A DNA stretch of 64,000 bases from Leifsonia shinshuensis. GTDB taxonomy: Bacteria > Actinomycetota > Actinomycetes > Actinomycetales > Microbacteriaceae. The stretch spans positions 930,001 through 994,000 of the forward strand of contig NZ_JAHHZQ010000001.1 of the NCBI RefSeq assembly GCF_022606355.1. The letters are read 5' to 3'. Shown here one piece after another: positions 36,256-45,094 of this stretch. The notes beneath the pieces are model-generated. The model worked only from the letters and a program-made list of their open reading frames with translations, made no database searches and was not told where the DNA came from. The first letter of the stretch is position 1. Each line of letters begins with the position of its first letter. A program made the position numbers and the translations under genes.

Positions 36256-38468
36256 GGGAGGTTCCTGTCTGTTGTGGTGACGATCCCTGCCGCGGCGGGT
36301 TCGCCGCGGGATGAGGTGGCCGATCGTGTCGGCTCCGGGGCGCCCGCCGGGGTCGGCGGGTCGGATTCTGCGGTCTCTGCGGTCTCTGCGGTCTCCGCGG
36401 TCTCCGCATCCGCCGGCGTCGGAGCGACGTCGACGACCGCGACGAGCTGGTCGAGTTTGACGAGGTCGCCCGGAACGACCGACACCGTCACGGTCCCGGC
36501 GATCGGGGCGACGAGCCGGTGCTCCATCTTCATGGCCTCCACGACGGCCACCGTGTCGCCGGCCGCGACCGTCGCCCCGGAGGCGACGGGGACGGCGACG
36601 ACGGTGCCGGGCATGGGCGACCGGACCTCGGGATGCGCGGTGGCCGCACCGCGCTCCCGCGCGGCCAGGGCGGCCGCCACCCGCTCGGCCGGAGTGCGCA
36701 GTCGCAGCGGCCGCGAGCGGCCGGCGGCGGCGAGCCAGACGATCGCGCCGTCGCGCGCGGCGTCGAAGCGCGTGACGACTCCATCGAGCTCGAGCACGAC
36801 GCTCTCCGGCTCTCCGGCGGCGCCGGTGTGCACGGCGATCCGGGCGACGTGCTCGGTGACCTCCCCGTCGGCGCCACGCACGGTGACCCGGTCGTCGAGC
36901 ACATCGACGGTCGCGCCGTGCAGGTCGTAGCGCACGGCCCGCGGCGACTCGAGCCGCCAGCCGCTCGGGGCTCCCCACAGCGCGCCGACACCCGGCGGTG
37001 TGGAGGCCTCGCGCGCGCGGTGGGCCAGCAGCGCGGCCGCCACGAGTTCGGCCGTGGACGCCGGAACCGGGCTCTGCTCGGAGAACCGCCGGTCGATGAG
37101 GGTGGTGTCCATCGATCCCGCCCGGACCTCGTCGTCGCCCAGGAGCCGGCGCAGCCAGGCGACGTTGGTCACGACGCCGAGCACGGCCGTGTCGGCGAGC
37201 GCGCGGTCGAGCCGGGCCAGAGCGCCGGCCCGGTTGGGCGCCCACGCGATCACCTTGGCGAGCATCGGGTCGTAGTCGGTCACGACGCGGGTCCCGGCCG
37301 CCAGCCCGCTGTCGATGCGGACGCCCTCGCCCGCCGGCTCGCGCAGAGCGATCACGGTACCGTCGCCGGGGAGGAACTCGCGCTCCGGGTTCTCGGCGTA
37401 GACCCGGGCCTCGACGGCGTGGCCGGCGAGGCGCACGTCCTCCTGTTCGAAGCCGAGCGGTTCTCCGGCGGCCACCCGCAGCTGCCACTCGACGAGGTCG
37501 ACCCCTGTCACCAGCTCGGTGACGGGGTGCTCCACCTGGAGCCGGGTGTTCATCTCCATGAAGAAGAACTCGCCCGGCCGCTCCGCCGAGACGAGGAACT
37601 CCACCGTTCCCGCGCCGACGTAGCCGACACCGGCCGCGACGCGACAGGCGGCCTCGCCGATCCTGGCACGGGTCTCGGCGTCCAGCAGTGGCGAAGGAGC
37701 CTCCTCCACGACCTTCTGGTGCCGGCGCTGCAGCGAGCACTCGCGCTCCCCCAGGTGCACGACCGCGCCGTGCCGGTCGGCGAGCACCTGCACCTCGATG
37801 TGCCGCGGCGACGAGACCAGGCGCTCGAGGAAGAGGGTGTCGTCGCCGAAGGCGGACGCGGCGACCCTGCGCGCAGCGCGGAGCGCCTCCGGAAGCGCAG
37901 CGGGATCGTGGACCGCCTGCATCCCCTTGCCGCCGCCGCCCGCCGAGGGCTTCACGAGCACCGGGTAGCCCACGCTCTCCGCAGCGGCGATCAGCTCGTC
38001 GTCGGTCAGGCCGGGCTCGGCGATACCGGGGATGGTCGGGACGTCGGCACGCGCGACCTCGTTCTTGGCCGAGATCTTGTCACCCATGACCTCCAGAGCG
38101 CGGACGCCGGGACCGACGAACGCGATCCCGGCCGCCTCGCACGCCTCGGCGAGCGCCGCGTTCTCGGAGAGGAAGCCGTAGCCGGGGTGCACGGCCGCCG
38201 CGCCGCTGCGCCGGGCGGCGTCGACGATCGCCTCGACCGAGAGGTAGCTGTCGCGCGCGGGCGCCGGTCCGATCCGCACCGCCGAATCGGCGAGCCGCAC
38301 GTGCGGGGCATCGCGGTCGGCGTCGCTGAAGACCGCGATCGAGCGGATGCCGAGCCGGTTCAGCGTGCGGATCACGCGGCAGGCGATCTCGCCGCGATTG
38401 GCGACCAGCACAGCCGGGAACGGCATGCCGGCCGTCGCAGTGGGTCGAGTGGTGTCGGTCATCGCCAT
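36252..38468 (-). CDS. accA1: Acyl-CoA carboxylase alpha subunit (biotin carboxylase + biotin carrier)
   Basis: A 738-residue fusion of biotin carboxylase and biotin carrier domains. It has VANRGEIACRVIRT at residue 18, ATP-grasp GGGGKGMQ, metal-binding EMNTRLQVEHPVTE and the biotinyl Lys near residue 647 in EAMKMEH. This matches the alpha subunit of 3-methylcrotonyl-CoA carboxylase/AccA1. Unusually, ~50 residues follow the carrier domain, including five AET-type triplets encoded by 9-nt repeats. The start overlaps the accD1 stop by one base (TGATG); an ATG two codons on is an alternative. Confidence 0.92.
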   Translation of the reverse strand: MAMTDTTRPTATAGMPFPAVLVANRGEIACRVIRTLNRLGIRSIAVFSDADRDAPHVRLADSAVRIGPAPARDSYLSVEAIVDAARRSGAAAVHPGYGFLSENAALAEACEAAGIAFVGPGVRALEVMGDKISAKNEVARADVPTIPGIAEPGLTDDELIAAAESVGYPVLVKPSAGGGGKGMQAVHDPAALPEALRAARRVAASAFGDDTLFLERLVSSPRHIEVQVLADRHGAVVHLGERECSLQRRHQKVVEEAPSPLLDAETRARIGEAACRVAAGVGYVGAGTVEFLVSAERPGEFFFMEMNTRLQVEHPVTELVTGVDLVEWQLRVAAGEPLGFEQEDVRLAGHAVEARVYAENPEREFLPGDGTVIALREPAGEGVRIDSGLAAGTRVVTDYDPMLAKVIAWAPNRAGALARLDRALADTAVLGVVTNVAWLRRLLGDDEVRAGSMDTTLIDRRFSEQSPVPASTAELVAAALLAHRAREASTPPGVGALWGAPSGWRLESPRAVRYDLHGATVDVLDDRVTVRGADGEVTEHVARIAVHTGAAGEPESVVLELDGVVTRFDAARDGAIVWLAAAGRSRPLRLRTPAERVAAALAARERGAATAHPEVRSPMPGTVVAVPVASGATVAAGDTVAVVEAMKMEHRLVAPIAGTVTVSVVPGDLVKLDQLVAVVDVAPTPADAETAETAETAETAESDPPTPAGAPEPTRSATSSRGEPAAAGIVTTTDRNLP
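36363..36407 (-). repeat. Five 9-nt tandem repeats in the accA1 tail
   Basis: Units of the form GGTCTCTGC/GGTCTCCGC (plus strand) encode Ala-Glu-Thr four times and Ala-Glu-Ser once. They lie beyond the biotin-carrier domain, and the unit length keeps the frame. Confidence 0.8.
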
Positions 38469-40081
38469 CACATCCGGAAGAGGCCGAAGGCCGTGTCGGG
38501 CAGGGGTGCGCGGGAGCACACGTCGAGGGCGAGGCCGAGGACGGTGCGGGTCTGCGCCGGGTCGATGACGCCGTCGTCCCAGAGCCGCGCCGTGGAATAG
38601 TACGGGTTGCCCTGGTCTTCGTACTGAGCGGCGATCGGCGCGCGGAACGCCGCCTCGTCCTGCGCGCTCCAGTCCTCCCCACGGGCTTCGAGCTGATCGC
38701 GCTTGACGGTCGCGAGCACGCTCGCCGCCTGCTGGCCGCCCATGACCGAGATCCGGGAGGCCGGCCACATCCAGAGGAAGCGCGGCGAATACGCGCGGCC
38801 GCACATCGAGTAGTTGCCCGCACCGAAGGAGCCGCCGATCACCACCGTCAGCTTCGGCACCCGGGTGGTGGCGACCGCGGTGACCATCTTCGCGCCGTTC
38901 TTCGCGATGCCGCCCGCCTCGTAGTCGCGGCCGACCATGAACCCGGAGATGTTCTGAAGGAACAGCAGCGGGATGCCGCGCTGGTCGCACAGCTCGATGA
39001 AGTGCGCGCCCTTGAGTGCGGACTCGCTGAACAGCACACCGTTGTTGGCGACGATCCCGACGGGGTGCCCGTGGATTCGTGCGAAACCGGTGACCAGTGT
39101 CGTGCCGTAGTCGGGCTTGAACTCGCTGAATTCGCCCGCGTCCACCAGTCGCACGATCACCTCGTGCACGTCGTAGGGCGCCTGCACGTCGACGGGGACG
39201 ACGCTGTAGAGCTCCTCGGCGTCACCGAGCGGCGCGCGCGTGGGGAGCACGTCCCAGGCGGGAGTCGCCGGCTGCGGCAGCGTGGCGACGATCTCGCGCA
39301 CGATGGCGAGGGCGTGCTCGTCGTCCTCGGCCAGATGGTCCACGACCCCGGAGGTCCTGGCGTGCAGCTCGCCGCCGCCCAGCTCCTCCGCCGTCACCAC
39401 CTCGCCGATCGCCGCCTTCACCAGCGGTGGTCCGCCGAGGAAGATCGTGCCCTGATTGCGCACGATCACCGTCTCGTCGCTCATGGCGGGGACGTACGCG
39501 CCACCCGCGGTGCAGGAGCCCAGCACGGCGGCGATCTGCGGGATCTTCGCGGCGGACAGCCGGGACTGGTTGTAGAAGATCCGGCCGAAGTGGTCGCGGT
39601 CGGGGAACACCTCGTCCTGCAGCGGCAGGAACGCCCCGCCCGAGTCGACGAGGTAGATGCACGGGAGCCGGTTCTCCAGGGCGATCTCCTGCGCACGCAG
39701 GTGCTTCTTGACCGTCATCGGGTAGTAGGTGCCGCCCTTCACCGTGGCGTCGTTGCACACGATCATCACGTGGCGGCCTTCGACGATGCCGATTCCGGCG
39801 ATGAGGCCGGCGGCGGGGCTCTCGTCGTCGTACATCCCGGTCGCGGCCAGCGGTGCGACCTCGAGGAACGGACTGCCGGCGTCGAGCAGGGTGTCGATCC
39901 GGTCGCGCGGGAGGAGCTTGCCGCGGGCGACGTGCCGCTCCCGCGCACGCTCCGGGCCCCCGGCCGCCGCGACGCGCAGGCGCTCGTGCAGCTCTGCCAC
40001 CAGGGCGCGCTGTTCGGCGTCGTTCCGGCCGGCGGCCGATGCGGCCTCCGGGACCTCGCTCGGAACCGTGCTCAGCGTCAT
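38468..40081 (-). CDS. accD1: Acyl-CoA carboxylase beta subunit (carboxyltransferase)
   Basis: A 537-residue carboxyltransferase with two crotonase-like halves. [21 protein letters not shown] and [16 protein letters not shown] lie in the N-half and [16 protein letters not shown] in the C-half. The sequence resembles methylcrotonyl-CoA carboxylase beta/AccD1, with biotin donated by AccA1. I chose the ATG at 40081 over one 39 nt upstream (GGGAG nearby). First gene of the catabolic operon; its promoter region holds two palindromes that the divergent TetR gene shares. Confidence 0.93.
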   Translation of the reverse strand: MTLSTVPSEVPEAASAAGRNDAEQRALVAELHERLRVAAAGGPERARERHVARGKLLPRDRIDTLLDAGSPFLEVAPLAATGMYDDESPAAGLIAGIGIVEGRHVMIVCNDATVKGGTYYPMTVKKHLRAQEIALENRLPCIYLVDSGGAFLPLQDEVFPDRDHFGRIFYNQSRLSAAKIPQIAAVLGSCTAGGAYVPAMSDETVIVRNQGTIFLGGPPLVKAAIGEVVTAEELGGGELHARTSGVVDHLAEDDEHALAIVREIVATLPQPATPAWDVLPTRAPLGDAEELYSVVPVDVQAPYDVHEVIVRLVDAGEFSEFKPDYGTTLVTGFARIHGHPVGIVANNGVLFSESALKGAHFIELCDQRGIPLLFLQNISGFMVGRDYEAGGIAKNGAKMVTAVATTRVPKLTVVIGGSFGAGNYSMCGRAYSPRFLWMWPASRISVMGGQQAASVLATVKRDQLEARGEDWSAQDEAAFRAPIAAQYEDQGNPYYSTARLWDDGVIDPAQTRTVLGLALDVCSRAPLPDTAFGLFRM

Positions 40082-40106
40082 GGTGCTCCCGCGTCGTCGT
40101 CGACAT

Positions 40107-40126
40107 GAGTTAGTGGTCACTAACTC
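40107..40126. promoter_or_regulatory. TetR operator 1 (accD1/tetR intergenic)
   Basis: GAGTTAGTG-GT-CACTAACTC, a 20-bp inverted repeat with perfect 9-bp arms, lies 26 nt upstream of the accD1 ATG and between the two divergent genes. It shares the GTTAGTG half-site with operator 2. Confidence 0.8.
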
Positions 40127-40133
40127 GAATTTA

Positions 40134-40151
40134 GGTTAGTGTTCATTAACC
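40134..40151. promoter_or_regulatory. TetR operator 2 (accD1/tetR intergenic)
   Basis: GGTTAGTG-TT-CATTAACC has 8-bp arms with one mismatch. Its centre is 26 nt from that of operator 1. Two related sites between the divergent genes suggest cooperative repression of both promoters by the TetR protein at 40197. Confidence 0.75.
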
Positions 40152-40196
40152 CGATTGTCCAGCCCCGCCACCGGGGAACCGTGCGAAAGCGACAGC

Positions 40197-40820
40197 ATGA
40201 CCGAGACCGTTCCGGCAGACCCGCTGGCGCGCCCCACGCAGCGCAGCCAGGCGAAGGCGGATCGACGCGCCGCCCTGCTCGCCGCTGCGGCCGGGCTGTT
40301 CGCAGAGCGCGGCTTCAACGGGGTGTCGATCGAAGACCTGGGATCCGCGGCCGGCGTCAGCGGCCCGGCGGTCTACCGACACTTCGCCTCCAAACAGGCC
40401 GTGCTCGGCGCCCTCCTCGTCGGTGTCAGCGAGAACCTCCTCGACGGCGGTGCCGCCGTGGAGCAGCAGGCGGCGGACCCCGCGGGCGCGCTGCGCGGGC
40501 TGATCGCCTTCCACGTCGACTTCGCACTGACGGAGGCCGACACGATCCGGGTGCAGGACCGCGACCTCGACGCTCTCGCCCCCGAGGAGCGCCGGGCCGT
40601 ACGCACCCTGCAGCGCCGCTACATCGAGCTCTGGATGCGCGTGCTCGGCGATCTCCACCCCTCCCTCGACGCCGACGAACTGCGGGTCCGGGTCCAGGCC
40701 ACCTTCGGGCTCATCAACTCCACGCCGCACTCCGCGCGCGCCGGCACGTCGCACACCACGGACGCCTCCGTGCGCCCCGTGCTCGAGCGGATGGCCTGGG
40801 CGGCGCTCACCTCGCGCTGA
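40197..40820 (+). CDS. TetR family regulator of the acyl-CoA carboxylase operon
   Basis: A 207-residue TetR regulator: HTH at about residues 20-65 (ALLAAAAGLFAERGFNGVSIEDLG, SGPAVYRHFASKQAVL) and a C-terminal ligand domain of the type common in fatty-acid/branched-chain regulators. Divergent from accD1, with two GTTAGTG palindromes between. Likely senses an acyl-CoA intermediate and represses the operon. The start is taken at the ATG at 40197; a TTG at 40155 is less likely. Confidence 0.9.
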   Translation: MTETVPADPLARPTQRSQAKADRRAALLAAAAGLFAERGFNGVSIEDLGSAAGVSGPAVYRHFASKQAVLGALLVGVSENLLDGGAAVEQQAADPAGALRGLIAFHVDFALTEADTIRVQDRDLDALAPEERRAVRTLQRRYIELWMRVLGDLHPSLDADELRVRVQATFGLINSTPHSARAGTSHTTDASVRPVLERMAWAALTSR

Positions 40821-40899
40821 GCGTTGCGCCCCCTCCGTGGCGTCACCGGCGTGGGTTAGAGTCCCAGGAAGCGCGACGGACTCGACGTGAGGAGCTTTG

Positions 40900-43518
40900 G
40901 TGGGCGACGACACTCCCCGGCTGAGGCTGCACCATCGCGTGCTCCGGACGCTGGGCGTCACGCTCGCCGTCCTGCTCGTGCTCGCCGTCCTCGCGGGCGG
41001 TCTCGGCATCTGGACGGTCATGCGCTCCTTCCCGCAGACCTCCGGCAGCCTGAGACTCCCCGGGCTCACGGCGCCGGTCACGGTCGCGCGCGACTCGGCG
41101 GGCGTCCCGCAGCTCACCGCGCGGACGTCGGACGACCTCTTCCGCGCCCAGGGCTACGTGCACGCGCAGGACCGGTTCTGGGAGATGGACTTCCGCCGCC
41201 ACGTCACCGCAGGACGGCTCTCCGAACTGTTCGGTGCGAGTCAGATCCCCACCGACACCTTCATCCGCACGCTCGGCTGGCGCCAGGTCGCCGAGCAGGA
41301 GGTGAAGCTCCTCGACAAGACCTCCCTGCGCTACTACCAGGACTACGCCGACGGCGTGAACGCCTACCTCGCAACGCACTCCGGCGCGGAGCTGTCGCTC
41401 GAATACGCGGTCCTCGGCATCCAGAACCCCGGGTATCACCCGGAGAAGTGGACGCCAGCCGACTCCATCGCCTGGCTCAAGGCGATGGCCTGGGACCTCC
41501 GCTCCAACCTGGAGGACGAGATCGACCGCGCGCTGCTGGCCACCACACTGACGCCCGAGCAGGTCGCCGAGCTCCACCCCGGGTACGCCTATGCCCAGCA
41601 CCCGACCATCACCGCGCTCGGCGGAGGCTCCCCCGCCACCGTGAGCCCGGACGCCGCACCAGCCGGCTCGACCCCGGCATCCGCCTCGGCGCGCGCCGAC
41701 GCCGACGCGAACACCGCGCTCGCCGCCGTCCCGGCGGACGACTACCGCGACCGGCTCGAGCAGGTCGCGTCGAGCCTGGACGCCCTCCCCCAGCTCATGG
41801 GGCCGGCCGGCGACGACATCGGCTCGAACTCCTGGGTCGTCTCCGGTGCGCACACGGCGACCGGCAAGCCGCTGCTCGCCAACGACCCGCACCTCGGAGC
41901 GGTGATGCCCTCGGTCTGGTATCAGGTCGGCCTGCACTGCGCGGCCGTCGGGCCGGACTGCCCGTTCGACGTCGCGGGCTTCAGCTTCTCGGGGCTGCCG
42001 GGTGTCATCATCGGCCACAACTCCCGGATCGCCTGGGGCTTCACCAACCTCGGGCCGGACGTCGCCGACCTCTACGTCGAGAAGGTCACCGGCAACACCT
42101 ACGAGTACGACGGCAAACAGGTGCCGCTGACCATCCGGCACGAGACGATCACGGTCGCGGGCGGCCCGGACGTGCGGATCACGGTGCGCTCGACCCGCCA
42201 TGGGCCGATCGTCACCGACCTCAGCGACGGCTACGCCGCCATCGCCAAAGACCAGGCCGGCAAGCTCGGCGTGCCCGCGCAGACGTTCCAGCTGTCGCTG
42301 GAGTGGACGGCGCTCACGCCCGGGCCGACGGCGAACGCGATCTTCGCCTTCGACACGGCGCACGACTGGGTCAGCTTCCGCGCGGCCGCGGCCTCCTTCC
42401 AGGTGCCGTCGCAGAACCTGCTCTACGCCGACGTGGACGGCAACATCGGCTACCAGGCGCCCGGACTGATCCCCGTGCGGGCGAGCGGTGACGGCACGAT
42501 GCCCGTCCCCGGCTGGACCAGCCAGTACGGCTGGGTGGGCACCATCCCGTACAACCAGCTTCCGAACGTCCTCAACCCGCCGGGCGGCTACATCGTGACG
42601 GCGAACAACGCGGCTGTCGGCCCGGGGTTCCCCGCCATGATCACCCGGGACTGGGACTACGGCTACCGCGCGAACCAGATCGAGGTCCGGTTGCAGAAGC
42701 TCCTCGCGTCCGGCACCAAGCTGACCTCGAAGGATATGTCAGCCATCCAGGCGGACACCTACGACGCGAACGCGGCGGCCCTCGTGCCGATCCTGCTGGC
42801 GGTCGGCGCGAAGTCGGATCCGACCTCCGGGGCGGCGCGCGGGGCGGCGCTGCTGCGGGGCTGGAACTACCACGACGACGGCGACAGTGCGGAGGCGGCG
42901 TACTTCGCGGTGTTCTGGAAGAACCTCCTCGCCGACGCGTTCGCGCGCAAGCTGCCGGCGTCGGCACCGCCCACGGGAGGCGACCGATGGTTCGCCGTCG
43001 TCGACGCGCTGGCCCAGCACCCGGACTCGGCATGGTGGGCCGACAGCAAGCTGGGCACATCCGACCGCGACGAGATGTTCGCCTACGCCGCCGATCGGGC
43101 CTGGTCGGAGGCGACGAGCCGGCTCGGCGGCGACCCGAAGAGCTGGCGGTGGGACGGCCTGCACTCCCTCGAGCTGACCAATGCGTCGTTCGGCTCGTCG
43201 GGTGTCGCGCCGATCGAGTGGCTGTTCAACCGCGGGCCCTATCCGGTCGGCGGAGGGTCGAGCATCGTGGACGCGACCGGGTGGGACGCCTCCGTCGGCT
43301 ACCAGGTCGACCGGGCACCGTCGATGCGGATGGTTGTGGACCTCGCCGACTTCGACCGCAGCACCTGGATCAACCTGACCGGGGCGTCCGGGCACGCCTT
43401 CGACCCGCACTACGTCGATCAGGCGCCGCTCTGGGCGACCGGTGAGACCCGACCGTGGCCGTTCTCACCGCAAGCGGTCAAAACCGCCGCCGACCAGACC
43501 CTCACCCTGACCCCCTGA
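40900..43518 (+). CDS. Penicillin acylase (amidase) family Ntn-hydrolase
   Basis: The 872-residue protein is exported or membrane-anchored by an N-terminal helix (about residues 15-40). As in the family, an alpha segment, a spacer and a beta chain are expected after self-cleavage before Ser309 of GSNSW, the N-terminal nucleophile. Other family motifs are ANDPHLGAVMPSVWYQV and QVPSQNLLYADVDGNIGYQAPG. Family substrates include beta-lactams, acyl-homoserine lactones and N-acyl amino acids; which applies here is unknown. The start is GTG at 40900 with AGGAG 5 nt upstream. Confidence 0.9.
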   Translation: MGDDTPRLRLHHRVLRTLGVTLAVLLVLAVLAGGLGIWTVMRSFPQTSGSLRLPGLTAPVTVARDSAGVPQLTARTSDDLFRAQGYVHAQDRFWEMDFRRHVTAGRLSELFGASQIPTDTFIRTLGWRQVAEQEVKLLDKTSLRYYQDYADGVNAYLATHSGAELSLEYAVLGIQNPGYHPEKWTPADSIAWLKAMAWDLRSNLEDEIDRALLATTLTPEQVAELHPGYAYAQHPTITALGGGSPATVSPDAAPAGSTPASASARADADANTALAAVPADDYRDRLEQVASSLDALPQLMGPAGDDIGSNSWVVSGAHTATGKPLLANDPHLGAVMPSVWYQVGLHCAAVGPDCPFDVAGFSFSGLPGVIIGHNSRIAWGFTNLGPDVADLYVEKVTGNTYEYDGKQVPLTIRHETITVAGGPDVRITVRSTRHGPIVTDLSDGYAAIAKDQAGKLGVPAQTFQLSLEWTALTPGPTANAIFAFDTAHDWVSFRAAAASFQVPSQNLLYADVDGNIGYQAPGLIPVRASGDGTMPVPGWTSQYGWVGTIPYNQLPNVLNPPGGYIVTANNAAVGPGFPAMITRDWDYGYRANQIEVRLQKLLASGTKLTSKDMSAIQADTYDANAAALVPILLAVGAKSDPTSGAARGAALLRGWNYHDDGDSAEAAYFAVFWKNLLADAFARKLPASAPPTGGDRWFAVVDALAQHPDSAWWADSKLGTSDRDEMFAYAADRAWSEATSRLGGDPKSWRWDGLHSLELTNASFGSSGVAPIEWLFNRGPYPVGGGSSIVDATGWDASVGYQVDRAPSMRMVVDLADFDRSTWINLTGASGHAFDPHYVDQAPLWATGETRPWPFSPQAVKTAADQTLTLTP

Positions 43519-43535
43519 CCCGCGACCCGCTGACG

Positions 43536-43594
43536 CCGAAGGGCACGTTGTTGCCCCTTCCGGCGTGCGAAAGGGGCAACAACGTGCCCTTCGG
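43536..43594. terminator. 24-bp bidirectional hairpin terminator
   Basis: A perfect 24-bp inverted repeat (43536-43559 and 43571-43594, beginning CCGAAGGGCACGTTGTTGCC) with an 11-nt loop separates the convergent acylase and gltA genes. Confidence 0.85.
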
Positions 43595-43602
43595 GAGAGG
43601 AA

Positions 43603-44964
43603 TCAGCGGCCGGCGGGCCAGCTTCGCTCGGCGTCACCGACGTAGAGCTGCTGCGGACGGCCGATCTTGGTGCTCTGGTCCTGCGTCATCTCGCGCCAGT
43701 GGGCGATCCAGCCCGGGAGTCGCCCGATTGCGAACAGCACGGTGAACATCCGCGTCGGGAAACCCATCGCCTTGTAGATCACGCCGGTGTAGAAGTCGAC
43801 GTTCGGGTAGAGCCGGCGGTCGACGAAGTACTGGTCGGCGAGGGCGACCGCCTCGAGCTCTTTCGCGATGTCGAGCAGCGGGTCGTGCACGCCGAGCGCG
43901 GAGAGCACCTCGTCGGCGGACTGCTTGACCAGCTTGGCGCGCGGGTCGAAGTTCTTGTAGACGCGGTGGCCGAAGCCCATCAGCTTGACGCCGGACTCCT
44001 TGTTCTTGACGCGCTCGACGAACTTCTGCACGCTCTCGCCGGAGTCGCGGATGCCCGCGAGCATCTGCAGGACGGCCTCGTTGGCCCCGCCGTGGAGCGG
44101 ACCGTAGAGGGCGTTGATGCCGGCCGAGACGGAGGCGAACAGGTTGGCCTGCGTGGAACCGACGAGGCGCACGGTCGACGTGGAGGCGTTCTGCTCGTGG
44201 TCCTCGTGCAGGATGAGCAGGCGCTCCAGCGCGCGCGACAGCACCGGGTTCACCTCGTACGGCTCGGCCATGGTGCCGAAGTTGAGCCGCAGGAAGTTGT
44301 CCACGAAGCTCAGCGAGTTGTCGGGGTACAGGAACGCCTGGCCGATGCTCTTCTTGTGCGCGTACGCCGCGATCACCGGCAGCTTCGCGAGGAGGCGGAC
44401 CGTCGAGAGCTCGACCTGCTCCGGGTCGTGCACGCTGAGCGAATCCTGGTAGAAGGTCGACAGAGCCGAGACGGCGCTGGACAGCACCGACATCGGGTGA
44501 GCGTCGTGCGGCAGGGCGTCGAAGAAGCGGCGGAGGTCTTCGTGCAGGAGGGTGTGACGGCGGATGCGCTCGTCGAAGTCGGCGAGCTCGGCCGGCGTCG
44601 GCAGCTCGCCGTGGATGAGCAGCCACGCCACCTCGAGGAAGGTCGAGCGCTCGGCGACCTGCTCGATCGGATACCCGCGATAGCGCAGGATCCCGGCATC
44701 GCCGTCGATGTACGTGATGGCCGACCGGGTCGCCGCCGTGTTGACGAAACCATAGTCGAGACTGGTGAGCCCGGTCTGCTTCGTCAGGCTCGAGAGGTCG
44801 ATGCTCGACGCCCCCTGCGTACTCGGCAGGATCGGGAACTCGGCGACTCCGCCCGGGTAGTGCAGCTCAGCGACCGTCCCCTCGCCGGCGGTGCCGCGCT
44901 GCTCCGCCTGTGCCTGAGCAGCGCCGGCCTGAGTGCCAGCCTGCTCGGTGCCGAGTCCGCTCAC
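43603..44964 (-). CDS. gltA: Citrate synthase
   Basis: Type II (hexameric-type) citrate synthase, entry to the TCA cycle. It has 453 residues. Catalytic His residues are in LHGGANEAVL and GFGHRVYKNFDPRAKL, and the Asp is in NVDFYTGVIYKAMG. The first ~30 residues are a Gln/Ala/Gly-rich extension. The start is GTG at 44964 with AGGAGG 4 nt upstream. TAGGCT (45040-45045, minus strand) is a candidate -10, leaving a leader of about 70 nt. Confidence 0.97.
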   Translation of the reverse strand: MSGLGTEQAGTQAGAAQAQAEQRGTAGEGTVAELHYPGGVAEFPILPSTQGASSIDLSSLTKQTGLTSLDYGFVNTAATRSAITYIDGDAGILRYRGYPIEQVAERSTFLEVAWLLIHGELPTPAELADFDERIRRHTLLHEDLRRFFDALPHDAHPMSVLSSAVSALSTFYQDSLSVHDPEQVELSTVRLLAKLPVIAAYAHKKSIGQAFLYPDNSLSFVDNFLRLNFGTMAEPYEVNPVLSRALERLLILHEDHEQNASTSTVRLVGSTQANLFASVSAGINALYGPLHGGANEAVLQMLAGIRDSGESVQKFVERVKNKESGVKLMGFGHRVYKNFDPRAKLVKQSADEVLSALGVHDPLLDIAKELEAVALADQYFVDRRLYPNVDFYTGVIYKAMGFPTRMFTVLFAIGRLPGWIAHWREMTQDQSTKIGRPQQLYVGDAERSWPAGR

Positions 44965-45094
44965 AACGCCTCCTGGTGGGGTTTTCGGGATGCTTCGCGC
45001 GCCGTTCGTGTCAGCGCCGCTGAGAAGCCATGCTGGTACAGCCTAGCCAACCTGCGCGGCAACTGTCGCATCGCGCAAAGGAGCGGGCCGATGG

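Noticed and set aside
35050-37740. A single 896-codon frame joining the acyl-CoA dehydrogenase to upstream sequence
   Set aside because: Only the part from 36255 down is dehydrogenase. Upstream it lies out of frame over accA1, so it is not a fusion protein.
43536-43594. The 24-bp inverted repeat as a mobile-element end or att site
   Set aside because: No transposase or integrase is nearby, there are no flanking target duplications, and it sits exactly between two convergent genes, where a terminator is expected.
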